Source: Brugia malayi (Eukaryota > Nematoda > Chromadorea > Rhabditida > Onchocercidae). Taken from it: DNA of 64,000 nucleotides. A program made the translations under genes and the position numbers. Position 1 is the first letter of the stretch. Every line of letters begins with the position of its first letter. The stretch lies in contig NW_025062476.1 in NCBI RefSeq assembly GCF_000002995.4, forward strand, positions 5,321,001-5,385,000, given 5' to 3'. Below the pieces are notes generated by a model. The model ran no database searches. It was not told where the DNA came from and saw only the letters and a program-made list of their open reading frames with translations. Of the stretch, positions 48,583 through 61,000 are shown in pieces.

Positions 48583-49158
48583 CTTATTAGATTAATAAAT
48601 AAATGCTTTTAATAAATGTTATAAATTTATGCGATTTACTTAATAGAGTTAATTAATATTTACATTATTCATAAGGTTGACGTAACATTTGTATATTAGC
48701 TATTAACTCTTCTTTTTACTAAATAACCCATTTCTTAAGCAAAAATTTATCTGAGTTTGAAATTTGGTGATAATTTAATATATTTTGTCATATTGAATGA
48801 CAGTTATTAGTATCAGGCAACACTGCATGTCTCACTTATCAGTTATCAGAATGATTTTGAGAAAGTTCCACCCTTATCGATAAATCATGCTGACTGTTCA
48901 CTAAAAATATTTTCAAACCAAATTTGTTTTAAATCGAGAATAATTGCATTTCACATTCTTCTGTCACATTCTGTGCTCCCAGAATGCTCGCAGAATATTT
49001 TAACAAACTCCCCTGAATTCAATTTTTCCTTCATTCCCTCAGTAGTTTATAATTTCAGTTCATCGAATCTTCAATACTTTCTTATTGCATTTCTTTAATT
49101 TAAGGAAGATTACTCACATACCTGAGAAATAAGTGATTATTTCAAATTTTCCAGGCAT
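45410..49158 (-). CDS. IgGFc-binding-like secreted protein, tandem copy 1
   Basis: Exons: 49158-49122, 48536-48286, about 47826-47575, 47289-47118, about 46878-46620, 46148-46013, 45658-45410 (TAG). The start MPGKFEIITYFSVILPTTIL could be a signal peptide split by the first intron. Matching landmarks with copy 2: FGTKFVTLFPWS, LPVTMAANRYSF, a Tyr/Asn-rich block, SQYLTG, then SKGRYLLFIFGG close to the C-terminus. An exon equivalent to copy 2's 44740-44581 was not clearly found. One junction near 46620 needs either a GC donor or an alternative acceptor. The two genes lie in the same orientation 215 bp apart, so they are a tandem duplication, well diverged. Likely extracellular; function unknown. 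Confidence 0.68.
46519..46547. repeat. (CT)n microsatellite
   Basis: Nearly uninterrupted tctctctc run in an intron, flanked by a repeated cgattaggyag motif. Confidence 0.85.
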
Positions 49159-50310
49159 ATTACAAATTAATTTAAATCCAAACAAAACGTACACTGAAAA
49201 TTTGTTTAAATCTCCCATACTTTTCTTAAAGGCCGTTATTTTTTCCATAAATTTTTATCAAAATGTTGTGCTTGTAAGAAAAAAGAAATAGGCTAAATTC
49301 ATGTTTTATGTGAAAATTTATTATATTTTTATATTTTGGCTTCTCAAATTCCTTTTTAAAAGCAACATTTAATTATTGGTGAAAGGTTGCAACAATGAAA
49401 GTTATAACACTTTTTATCTTTTCAACTTTTTTTTTTTTGTTACTGCAAATTAATTTAAAGGATAATTAAGTGAAACAAACGAATAAATTTCACTCGGATG
49501 TATCCAATTCAAAGCCTTGCTAAGGAAAAAATAAAACAACTAGTTAACAAAGTGTAAAAGTAATAATAAAGTTTGAAATGATAATAATCAAATTTTTATA
49601 ATGCATTCAAAAAAAAACATTTTCAAATTTAATTTAATCAGTTACTGAGAACAAAAAAAGGCATAGAAAAATGTATATTTTAAAAAAGAAATAAATAAAT
49701 AAACTTAAAACAATATTCATCTCAACGATACTGTATAAGTTATCATAATTATACTACAATGACTGAAAATAGTCTGAAAGAAAAAAACTGAAAATAATCT
49801 TTGCTAAAATATTTTTAGATTTCAAAAAAATTTTTAGGGAGCTACAAATGAAAAAGGATAGTGATATGAGAAATAAAATTCTGCATTAAATTAAACATTA
49901 AAAATAAATAAATAAATATGAAATACAAATAACTAAAGAACTAATTAATAGCAAATTATATACCATCAAAAAATAAAGGCGTTCATACGAAAATATAATT
50001 AAGAGAAATGAAATATGCAACTAATTTGAAGCTTAAATTTAAATATGAAAAGTTCATTTGATAAAAAAACAAAAGCAATGAATTAAATGATTGAAAATAT
50101 TAAAAAATATCTTTACATTATTTTTTAATATTATAAAGATATTTAAAAGACAAACATTCTCAGTAAAATATAAAATGTAAAAGTTTGCAAAAATATAAAA
50201 ATAAACTTAGCAGAATGAAGTGGTTTTTTTCTTGAAATATTATCAGATTGAAATATGCTTATCTCACAACAAACAATAATTTAATTTCAACTTAAATCAA
50301 TGATGAATTT

Positions 50311-50344
50311 ACAAATAATAGCCCTTTAAGGGGCTATTATTTGT
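50311..50344. repeat. Perfect 14-bp stem hairpin with 6-nt loop
   Basis: acaaataatagccc at 50311-50324 pairs perfectly with gggctattatttgt at 50331-50344 around tttaag. It stands alone in AT-rich DNA, without a T-run or gene end beside it. Confidence 0.9.
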
Positions 50345-51874
50345 TTCAGCAATTTAAGTTTTGTGTGATTGTTGGATATCGTAACGTGACGAATTTTATT
50401 CATTTTCCTGATCCAATTAATTCATTGTAACTACGTGGATCGGAATCAAAAAATTATCATTTTCAAAATTTTGCCATTTCGACTGCCTGAAATACAATCT
50501 GATTGGCGAATAGAGATTGTACAGTCAAACTGAAGCAGTAGTTTATAGCAAAATAATTTTATGATTAAGGAGGTCAACTGAACGAAGAATTCTTAATCTT
50601 GTCAAATTAGGAAATCGTTTACGGAGCCGACAAGCAATAAAACATCAAAAGATGTTAACTAAGTAATAAGTTGATAATTTTAACAGTATTCGAATCGGGG
50701 ACAGTGGTGATTCTTGTTTGTAACGACAGCACTACTCATGTGATAAGTGTAGTGGATTAGGATGTGAGGAGGCAGCACTGATGGAAACGTTCATGAGTTG
50801 CAGATGATGGCGAGGTTGATTTCTACAATTTAGATTTGTATATGAGAGTAGACACTATAAATGTCTTTGTAGTGTTTTTTTATATTTGCTGAATGTTCTG
50901 GATGCGTTTGCTACTCTTTTGTAAAAATCCATAAGCCAAATATATATCTGTTTTAAATGACATAACATAAAAGCATTACAAATAAAATAAAAACTAAACA
51001 ATCATACATGTGCCAATAGGATTTTCATACCTTCAAATCAAGACGAAACTTATTCACTAACTTGAAAAAAATTGCAGCAGAGTATGATCTGCTGGATCCA
51101 GCCGATTATTCCAGCCCTTGAGCTGAACGTGGCTGCATTCTTATGGGCGTTTTTTATTCGAAATACATTTTATTCATTTTTATTCGAAACATCAATTTGA
51201 AGATTATCTTTTTTCGCAAAAAATGTAAAATTATTCTTCCTGAAATGTGCATTTTAGCATAACTGAATATCATAAAGTAATAGAAATGTAAAAAATTTTT
51301 ATGGTAATTTCCTAGTTTAAAATTAACTAAATATAAGCTTTTTTAAATTATCATTTATATCATTTCTTGTTTTCTTTGTTTATAATTTAAAACAAGTATT
51401 CAAATTTGCTTATAATGATTAATATCTTTTTAAATTGATTGAATAAATTAATATCCTTTGTATGACTGCAAAAGATTTTTTTCATACAAAATAATTATCA
51501 ATTTTTATTTGCAGGTTTAATAAATTTGTAATTTTTGATAGCAATAAAATGCTATTTAATTAAAACAATTTTATCTGTCAACTCTTCGAAAAGAGTTCGT
51601 TGGTATTATGGTTGATGAAAATCACGGTGAGAGAAATGTTCGAGAGTCTCTTGAAGCATTAGCATATTCATAATAGGATGTTTAAAATTTAAACATACAT
51701 TTATAAGCTTAAGGAAAAATAATAGTAAATTTCATGATCTCTAAAATGTTAGATTTTACTGAAATTAATGACCTTTATCCCAGTAAATCTATAAAATCCA
51801 TGTGCAACTGAATCGTTCGAGATAACAAATAATTGAAAGATTTAAATAAACGAGTGGGATTTTAAATTTTCATT

Positions 51875-52000
51875 TGGACCCCGGGAGATGATGTAAAGTT
51901 GGGAAAGGTTAGAGGGGTCGATGGTTTGTTTGGTCTATTCTCTTCCTGAGAAACGCCGGGGTTTCTGGGAGTAACTTAGTGTGGGGCGTGCAGTAGAATT
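51875..52000. other. GC-rich non-coding patch, possible structured RNA gene
   Basis: About 125 bases of clearly higher GC content than the surrounding AT-rich DNA, with no usable frame. accccgg at 51878-51884 can pair with ccggggt at 51956-51962, and a T-run follows at about 52026-52045. I do not recognise a tRNA, snRNA, SL RNA or 5S sequence. Confidence 0.3.
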
Positions 52001-52407
52001 TCTACTTTATTTTCTCCCTTTGTAATTTTTTTAATTTTTGAATTTTTGTAATTTTAAAATTCATTCTGGCAAAAGCTTGATATTATTATTATTTAACTAT
52101 GGAATGGTTTTGTATGATTATTCTCGAATATTTAAGCAAATAAATTTTCACTAAAATAGTGCTAGCATTGTGATTGTAATTTTTTCAAAAAGAAAAAAAG
52201 AACAAATTTAATAGTGGAACAGTCAGGTTTTATACAGTTATGTACGAATTTCAAGTTAAATTAAATTGAAATAAACGGAATAAGCGAAATGTCGTGATGT
52301 ATAAGTAGCAGATGATTATATATTTTTTTTTAATATTTTTTAATATATTTTTTAAGCATTTACAAATACTAATAAAATTTGCTGTATAGTTATTCCTTCT
52401 CTTCAGG

Positions 52408-55040
52408 ATGGAATTATTTGAAAGTTTGGAAGAGGAGGCATTACTTGCAATGGTGGATAAATATTGCTCGGAATCAGTCGATAATCCTTTCGAATCAGAT
52501 ATTAGAAAGTTTGATGCTACGGTTATCAACGAAAAAGTAAATTCGAAATTTGCTTTTCATTTCAGATTAATCGTTTCACATAAAATTCGTTCAGGGGCAC
52601 TATGATATGCTGTCCCATGATCTGTGTTTTTTGGTTTAATAGAAATTGATGCTAGTCAACATGTTCGATATTTTTTATTTTTTTTTCAAACTCGTTTTTT
52701 TTAAAAAAGAAAAAAAATGTTTTTAAAATAAGCGCTATAAAATGGGACCAGATTTAAAATTTTCAGTTTAAAACGGGCATTAGTCTTCGAAAGCTTTTTA
52801 TTACAAAGTCTCGAAGTAGTTTATATTTCAAAATTACTTTCTTCAGGCTATTATTGACAAACTGATTGATATTTATCCTAATTCTGTTGCACCACAATCC
52901 GTTGCAATACTTGATGCACTGGTCTATAAAATGAGTGGTCCATACAGGTTATCAATTTTTTAATCTTTATATAAATAAGCAACACATTAGAAATGCGATT
53001 TAATTTATATTCACTTTTTTTTTTTGAATTAGAAGCTCTATTCAGAAATGTAAAAATTATCAAATCTTTCATATATGACACCATAAAGCTGGTAATTATT
53101 TTTAGGCATGCCAAATTTTGGAGGTTCACTCGTCGTGTCTTAAAGGAATTAAACAAGTTGAATTCATTGAAACTCAACAAATATTTGAAAAATATCTCAA
53201 AGGTACTTCGTTGCATTTTTTAATGTTTATTTTTTACACGGTTAACTTTCTGTTATCATTGTTGACTATGATATTAGAAGATCTTTATGTTTTCGTTTTC
53301 TCACTGAATGTTGGAGAATTCAACGGAGACACCAGTACTGAGAGAATAGGAATTTCTTATTTTCAATGATTCTGTTCTTAAACATAACCTCTATCGATCA
53401 TGATATTCAATAATTGACATTGCATTCTTACAATGGAGTTTTTTTTTTTGATTTCTTTTTTCTTGGTAAGCTTTACATTCTTTACGTAGTACATTCATTT
53501 AGCTATTTATTATTTGGGGAATCTCAAAAGATGCCTAAATTCAAATTCTTACTTATAGGATATGCTGAAATCAGAGATGCATTACAGTTTGAATGTTTGT
53601 GCAAAACGGTACATAGTAGCAGTGTTAATTTCCAGAGCAATCCGTAGTTGCAGGCTTCGAAATCTCTGTGAACAGGCTGCCTCACACTGTCTTCAGCATA
53701 TACAGACCGGCCATCTGGTATATATACATTTTTTTTTTTGGTGGGATAGATACAAAACACTATTCTGTACTAAATATACAAAATGTTAAATATAGAGTAA
53801 CAAAACGATGTTAGATATATGGTAACAAAACTGCTTTTTTTTCCGAAGTGGAACTTATAACTATTTATTTTTTGCCATCGATACTTAGTGTATAAATTTT
53901 CTAATATAAAAATATAATAGCTATTTTTTTTTTTTTTTCTTCGAAATGAAACTTAACGAATGTTTGCTTTCTGTAATGTTCCTGGTGGCTTTTTAGTTAC
54001 AATCAAATTTACTGTTGTTGGCACTGAATGCAGATGTGTATGATGCTCTCAAGAAGAATATGGCCAAAATAGTAGAATGTTATGATTGCTTGCAACCGTT
54101 TCTTACCGATTTGAAGTATGAGTTGTCTAGTGAGAAGAAAGTTTTCATGGTTTCCGTGCGTAGCTTTCAGAAATAAATCTGCTGGTAAAAAAATGTCGCA
54201 AAAAATATATCTAGGACTAAATGATTAAACAGGTTGAGAATATCGTTTTAACCCTCATCGGTTAGATATTTCCTTTTTCAGTCTGCTACATATCAGAAGA
54301 TTATTGGTGGCAGCAAATAATACATTTCAAAGTAGCAGATATTTGATTTCAACACTAAACTCCTTTCGCTCGATTGCTGGGATATGTGGTATTGAAGAAA
54401 ATGAATATACTGATTTATTAGCTTCCACCAGTACATCAAAGACAAGCAAGTGGTACTTTTAGTTCTCAAATTATAATTATATGTAGATATTACATTCATT
54501 TATTCTTTTACAAAAATTATTTGCTTTGAAAGTCACATCATAATTTCTTTTTTTAAAGGGTTTTTTTTTAATTAGTAGCATGACTCTTACACAAACCGAT
54601 GGTTCGATGATTCAGCTGAATTTATGATTAATTGAAGTGTCTTTCATTCACCCTATCTCACTTCAGTGGTAAAATATCTCCGTTATTTATCAGTATGATT
54701 CAGTGTGACGAAGTATGTACAAAACTGAAAAAAGATTAATAAAATTCCTTTTAAAATTTGTTGTTGGATGTTTAATGTTGTTAATGCTATGTTCATAAGT
54801 TAGTTGTGTAAATTTGTTAATAAAATTTTTGAGGCTTTGTTTTTTTATATATTCATACATTCGTTAAACTTTCGTTGTAAAGTAAATTAGTTCTTGGCAT
54901 ACATTTACTACAGGATATTAGATGCTTTACGTATACTGAATTTAAGTGGTGAATGTGATATAGACTTTTCGGATTTCGTCTTAATGGAATACAGAGTTTT
55001 CGTCTCAGTAACGGCTGAACGGAAACTGGTTTTAACATAA
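52408..55040 (+). CDS. Conserved-looking 300-residue protein, possibly NEPRO-like
   Basis: Seven exons (52408-52536, 52847-52947, 53106-53202, 53559-53717, 53997-54115, 54282-54452, 54914-55040) join in phase to 903 nt, 300 residues. The ATG follows a cttcag acceptor by one base, as in trans-spliced genes. No signal peptide or membrane segment. Mostly helical: acidic start MELFESLEEEALLAMVDKYC, a basic block GPYRHAKFWRFTRRVLKEL, Cys-rich helices (CAKRYIVAVLISRAIRS), then leucine-rich stretches and an acidic ECDIDFSDF end. The YR-x-FxxxRRVLKxL region reminds me of the nucleolus and neural progenitor (NEPRO) domain linked to RNase MRP; this is a weak recall, not a match. Exon structure is more certain than function. 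It lies 106 bp upstream of the SPTLC1 gene on the same strand, so an operon is possible. Confidence 0.7.
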
Positions 55041-55146
55041 ACAAGGAACTAGTGGTCCACGTTTGGTATGATTAGAATAATTGAATATTGTTGATGTGAT
55101 GGATAATTAATAATCGTTTTAATGAGTTTTGGACTTGCTTCAAAGG

Positions 55147-57013
55147 ATGCCAACATATCATGAAGAAGACTATAACCACTATTTCAGCAATCACCTCAGT
55201 AGTCATATTTCCACCTCTGTAAGTTTTTTGGCTATTAATTTGAACACAGTTTCTATTTCTTCCGGGTGCTACTTTGTGTTCTAATGAACATCTACTTTTG
55301 TTTCTGTTGTAACTTTATAATTTAACGTCGGAAGTTGGTATACATTGCCTACAACAGCATAATAATCAAAGTGTAATGTAATCTACATGTTATGGGGATC
55401 GATCAACGGTAGACAAATGCATATTTAGGCATTATGTAGATCTAGCTTTATGAAATATAGGATCATTAGAACAAATATTTGGGAAAAAAAGATCACCATA
55501 ATAATCATAGTGTTCTCTGATAAACTGGAAATTAATCAGATCATGACTAAAATATTTTTCATTCTTATAGAGTTACAAACAATTGATCACTGAAAGTGTA
55601 ATATTATCTGTAATTATCTACGGTGTAATCGTCTTGAAATTCCGGAAGCAGAAACATACATGGTTAACTGAACAAGTAACTTTTTTAATGTTTAATAAAG
55701 TATTACATATTAAATGTTCATTGCTGTACATTTCTTAATATTGTTCAATATATTGCTGAAATATTATAGCAGAAAGAGAGAATAATCGCAGAATGGAAAC
55801 CAGAGCCATTGGTGCCAGAAATTCCAACAGAACATTCAGCCCTAGAAACACATTACTTTGATGGGTTGGATATTTTTTTGTTTGATATGTATAAACTATA
55901 AGTGAAATACGCATTTATAATTGTATCTGTATTGTCATTAAATTTCACGAATATTTTATTGTACAGTGGTCATAGCTGAATTGAATCTATTATATGGAAT
56001 ATTATAGTAGTTCATTTGTAGGAAAGTGAGCAAATTCGTTATCTATGATGGTAAGGAATATTTGAATTTAGCGACAACAAATTTTTTGGGATTGATTGGT
56101 GACAAAACAGTTGAGGTAATTGATAGTTTCAATTTTGCAGTTATTGTTGTATTTGGAAATGTCTGATGAACTTTTATTTAAATACTTCACTATTTTGCAG
56201 GAAGTTGCAAAAGAAGCAATTGCAAAATATGGCGTTGGTTCATGCGGACCACGTCATTTTTATGGCACGGTGGATGTGCATCTTGCATTAGAGAAGCAAC
56301 TTGCCGATTTTTTAGGATGTGAGGAAGCGGTGCTTTATAGTTATGGTTTTGTAACTATTTCCAGTGCTATACCATCATATGCAAAAAAAGGAGATGTTAT
56401 TTTTGTAGACAAAGGTAATCTCTTTTATCGCTACATTCTCTAAACACTTATCTGTGAGTAATAATTTAAGATTGAAATTAGTCTCAAATTGCTTTATCAC
56501 ATGAAATCCCACTGCTAAAAATGGCTTTAAAAAAATGTTAGAAAAATACATTAATAGAAGTTTGGAGGCAAAATGCAAAAACACTGTTAGCTATTAGCCA
56601 AAATAAATGTTAGAGATTACAAGCATATCCTTAGTTGCTACAGTCTTGCCACTTTTGGAAAATATGTAATGTTAGTGGTATTCTTAATAAACTGGCGATT
56701 ACAAAATTCTTTTTTATTTGCGCTGAAATTGAATAAATTAAATTATAATGAGTGAATTGATTTTGTTAGGTTTCATGACATTTAGGAGTGAATTTTGCAA
56801 TACAAGAAGGACTCAAAGCATCTAAAAGTCGTATTGAATGGTTCAATCACAATGATGTCAACGATTTAGAGAGATTATTAATGGAACAGGCTGAAAGAGA
56901 CCGTAAAGTTCGTAATTCACATTGATATACTGTGCTATTTTTTAACATTTCTATAGCATTTTTTTACAATTCTACTATTTACTAACTTTACTTTTAGAAG
57001 GCTTCCATCTTCT

Positions 57014-57057
<44 letters not shown>

Positions 57058-57231
57058 AGTTTCCAAAATTAGCATCAAAAACAAGACGATTTATGGTGGT
57101 CGAAGGACTTTACATGAATAGCGGTGATTTGTGCCCATTGCCAGAACTTATGGCTTTGAAATGGAAATATAAAGTACGTATCTTTATTGATGAATCATTA
57201 TCCATTGGTGTTATTGGCAAAACAGGAAGAG
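55147..57231 (+). CDS. sptl-1: Serine palmitoyltransferase subunit 1 (SPTLC1/LCB1), N-terminal half only
   Basis: Non-catalytic, PLP-fold subunit of the ER enzyme that condenses serine with palmitoyl-CoA, the first step of sphingolipid synthesis. Exons: 55147-55218, 55571-55675, 55770 (or 55773)-55879, 56022-56115, 56201-56414, 56786-56907, 57060-57231. Seen: one membrane segment ([16 protein letters not shown]), [95 protein letters not shown]. That is about 295 of roughly 470 residues. After the donor at 57232 the remaining C-terminal part is not found in the 820 bp before the trehalase gene on the opposite strand, nor to the end of the window. The exons present have no stops. Either a very large intron contains the trehalase gene, the gene is truncated, or the assembly is wrong here. 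Confidence 0.93.
57015..57055. repeat. Poly-T tract of 41 bases
   Basis: Uninterrupted T-run just before the TTTGCAG acceptor of the last visible SPTLC1 exon. A second run of about 21 T follows the exon (57240-57260). Such runs are error-prone in sequencing. Confidence 0.95.
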
Positions 57232-58053
57232 GTTAGTTCTTTTTTTTTTTTTTTTTTTTTCTGTTTCTTAAATAATTAATTGATAATTTCAGTAGAAACA
57301 GTATTCTTCATTCTATTTTTTTTTTTTTTTTTTATTTGTTTTCTAAATGGTATAAATCAAAACAATGTAAGAAAAGCGAGGAGTGCTAGAAATGGAATGA
57401 AATTCGCAAAATTTGTTGAAAAAAACAATTAGATTCTTTTAGTTATAATGTATTATTTATGTTAACTTTCATAGATTGTGCAATCGATTCAAACTAAATT
57501 ATTAATGAAGTTGGAAACTCTTCATTAACAAAATGAGTATGCTATTAGCATAGCATAGCTTATGATACAAAACTAAAATGCAAGAATAAGATCACCATAA
57601 TTGTTTTTAAATACAAAGATATGAAAAAATATATGTAATATATCTTAGCGGATGAAAGGAATGTCGCATTTGAATGACTCCTTTCTAAGATTGTGTCTTC
57701 GGACTGCATTTATCATATTCACTTGTGTTTGTAAGGAATGGAGTGTTTAAATTGAAAAAATAAAAAAAAAAAAAAACGGAAAAAAGACATTCTTTACAAA
57801 TGATATGATAGTGTGTTTTGAATCGATGATACAAATTTAGATATTAACAGGTTTTATTCAGTTAGGCTTATATCTTGCAAAACTTTATCGAAATTCGAAA
57901 TGAGCTGGGATTCTGTCAAGTTTCTCTTTTTTGGATTTCCAGAACATTTTAATAGTAAATTTAAAACATTGGATAATGACTTTTTTTACGGATTTCATAG
58001 TAGAAATATCAGTTGAGAGTTAGATGTAACCTATCAGTTGAATCAGATATAAG
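57232..58053. other. Interval between SPTLC1 exon 7 and the trehalase 3' end, no exon found
   Basis: I looked here for the SPTLC1 C-terminal motifs (VTEHYG, GGFC-type and SGxGYxFSASxP) and saw none. AT-rich with several homopolymer runs. Confidence 0.5.
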
Positions 58054-61000
58054 TCAGATGTAACTTAACCAAATTACGTCATCTTTGGCTAGTAGAAGAA
58101 GTGGCAAAGCTAATAATAAAACTGAACTGAGAGAAATAGTAATTGTACTTGAAGCAGTTTTATCTTTCATTTCATCTTTAAATGTTAATAATTTTCCATA
58201 GGTGACTAATAAATCAAGTGCTACTCCATTCGTCCAACCAAAGCCATCCTTAAAAATTAGTTTGTGTGAATTTTGTTTATTTACACTTGATAAATTTATC
58301 GATCGTGTAAGTTAAATTATCAAATTTAGTAGAGATTTTTCAAATATGTCAAAAAAAGTGCACTATTAAAAATTCCTAAAATGTCAAATTAAAATTTCCT
58401 ATTTTTTTTTATTTGATAAATTCAAATGTCAGAAAATTTATCCTACTTCTAAGCAAATAAATTTTTTAACCTGTATTTCATATTCACCGCCTTCAGCTTT
58501 ATGCACGTACGCTTTAGTAACATCATATTTCTCCCACATTTTACCATCTTTTAAGTAAGCTCGATAGTTTAAGTTGATCCATTTTTGTGCAATATCAAAC
58601 GCTTTTTGTTGCATCCTATGAAATTCATTTTGTTCATTCGTATATATTATTATTTAAGTGAATATTTTAAAGTAAACATTCTTACTGTGACTTGAGCATT
58701 TCAAATATGGGTATATAATAAGATTTAGTTTTCATAGAAATATGACAGTACAAATGTATCAGCAAGTGCTTTCAAATAACCAACGAAGATGGAGCCATGC
58801 CAACAATATTAAATAGTTGAATGGATTGTTTAGGATTATATAATAAGCAGTATAATATAAAGATGCAACATATCATAAGTAACATAATATATACTTATAC
58901 TGTTAAGATGAGAAATGACAAAATAATTCTAATAATTTATTTCATTTTTATCACTGATATCATATATGTGTTAATATTAACATTGATAACATGAAAATAT
59001 GAAAATTTCAGATTTCTATTCAATAGTAGTAATATTAATTATATGAAATTGAAAATTACAATTCTAGAATAATATTTTAATGATATATCTATAAATACCT
59101 GTAATAATTAGATCTTCGTAATCCTTCAATAATCATATGATTTACATTTGCCCATCCATTTGGAAAATCCCATTGTTGATTTGTACCATTGATTAAACTA
59201 AACATTTCAAGTTATTTAATTTCATTTAAGTTGTTTTATAATTGAGATTAGTCTAATAATTTTGTAATATTTATCCCTATTTTTCATATTAAAATATTCC
59301 AAATTATTTATGAATTTTTTTTTTCTCTTTTTCGAAAACTATAATAACCAGATAGAATATAGATTTAATAATAAAATAGAATAATAATTAAATATTTTAA
59401 AAATGGAGTTATAATTTATTTATGTATACCTAACAGGAATTCCAAAGGGAAAATTTAAAAGTCCACTACGTTGTAATGTATTAAGTACATCAGTCATCAT
59501 TCGTGTATCTAATCGTCGATAGCATTCAGCAAATAATGGTATTGCGATGGAAGGATATGCTTCATAATTTCGTTTACCAGTTCGTATATTTACATCATAC
59601 CATGCTTTTTCTGTTTTATCATAAAATACATCAGTAAATGTATCGATGAACATACTCCGTTCTTTGTTTAGCTCATTTCGACGTGTTAAATTCCCTTAAA
59701 ATTAATCTTCAATAAATGATTTTTTTGAGTTTTTACATTTTTTATATTTGTTAACTTTTGTTTTACTCATGGTTTCTAGATTTGCAATCTTTTTGGTTCT
59801 TTTTTTTTTTCTTTTTCCTTTTTGAGGAATCAAATATTTAAGATTTAATTATTGATTTATGAAATATTTTTGTGAAATATTATATTTGTCGCTAAACATT
59901 TAAATTTCTAATTTTATATTTAAAAAACAAATTTCACCTAATACTTAAATTTTATCAAATATAAAACTAACCAAGATGACCATGTATATGTGATAATATA
60001 GCCATATTCCAGCACATAAATGCATTTAAGTCAACTGGTGCTATGTTTGATGTCTCACAAGTTTCCATTGTTTTTTGATCAGCAAACCACCGACTACTGA
60101 AATCCCATCCTGATTCAGCTGCACTTGCTATATCACGCCAAAGAGCACGTTTTTTTGACGGTAGTACATGCTCAGTTGTTACGTAATCTTCACGATATGA
60201 TTCTGGTCTAGAAGAAAACTCAAAATTTACACTTAACTTATGCTTTTTTTTCTTTTTTTTGTTTAATGATTCATATGGAATAATAAAATTTTTTTCTTCT
60301 TTTTTTCTTTTTTTTTTTCGCATTTGAGAAATTAGATAATTAATTATGATCATTTGTAACGTAAATCATAAAGAGATATAATAGTTAGAAATAATGTTGT
60401 GGACGGTGGATTTTTTATGTTCATTAGATATTTTTATAATTGAAGTTTTCCGAGATTTTCAAATTTTTATTTAAAAAAACGAGCAGCAAATTTTTAGGTA
60501 ATTTTAGCCACAAAATGAACTACAATTATTAGATAGTAACAAAATTATGAATCATTATATATAAAAATATGTAGATAATAGTAATGTTACTGTAGGTAAA
60601 AATGTGTCTGCTACCAGACAGCAATCTGATAACATAAATAGATAACTAAATGATAATTGGGAGAAAGGAAAATATCAAAATTATTCATAAATTTTTTTAA
60701 AATATATATTTATCTATTTATTAAATACTAAAATTATTCTAAATGATGAGAAAATGATAAGATGCAAGAAAAATCTATTCATATTTTACCTTGGTACATT
60801 ACTATCAGCTCGATAACGGAATACTGTATAGTTTCGACCATTCTTTTCTATTATTACTGTACGTCTTGTCTTCCAAAAGAATAACTCCTGAAATTGCTGA
60901 TAAAGATTTTATACATTATTCTAATTTATTTAAATTTTTGTTTGTAAAATAATTTATTATTTTATTCATTGTATCAGTGATTTGAATGGTTGTTTTTGGA

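Larger units (their letters stand above)
49159..52407. other. Long gene-poor AT-rich region
   Basis: No coding exon was recognised. It holds a perfect hairpin (50311-50344), a locally less AT-rich stretch about 50690-50850, and a GC-rich patch at 51875-52000, described separately. Confidence 0.5.

Noticed and set aside
50680..50860. Possible tRNA because of ttcgaatc at 50690
   Set aside because: No acceptor stem, D-arm or anticodon arm could be formed around it.
53992..54176. Ending the 52.4 kb gene at the TAA at 54174
   Set aside because: A strong GTATGAG donor at 54116 joins in phase to two more exons with good open frames and protein character, giving a better model.
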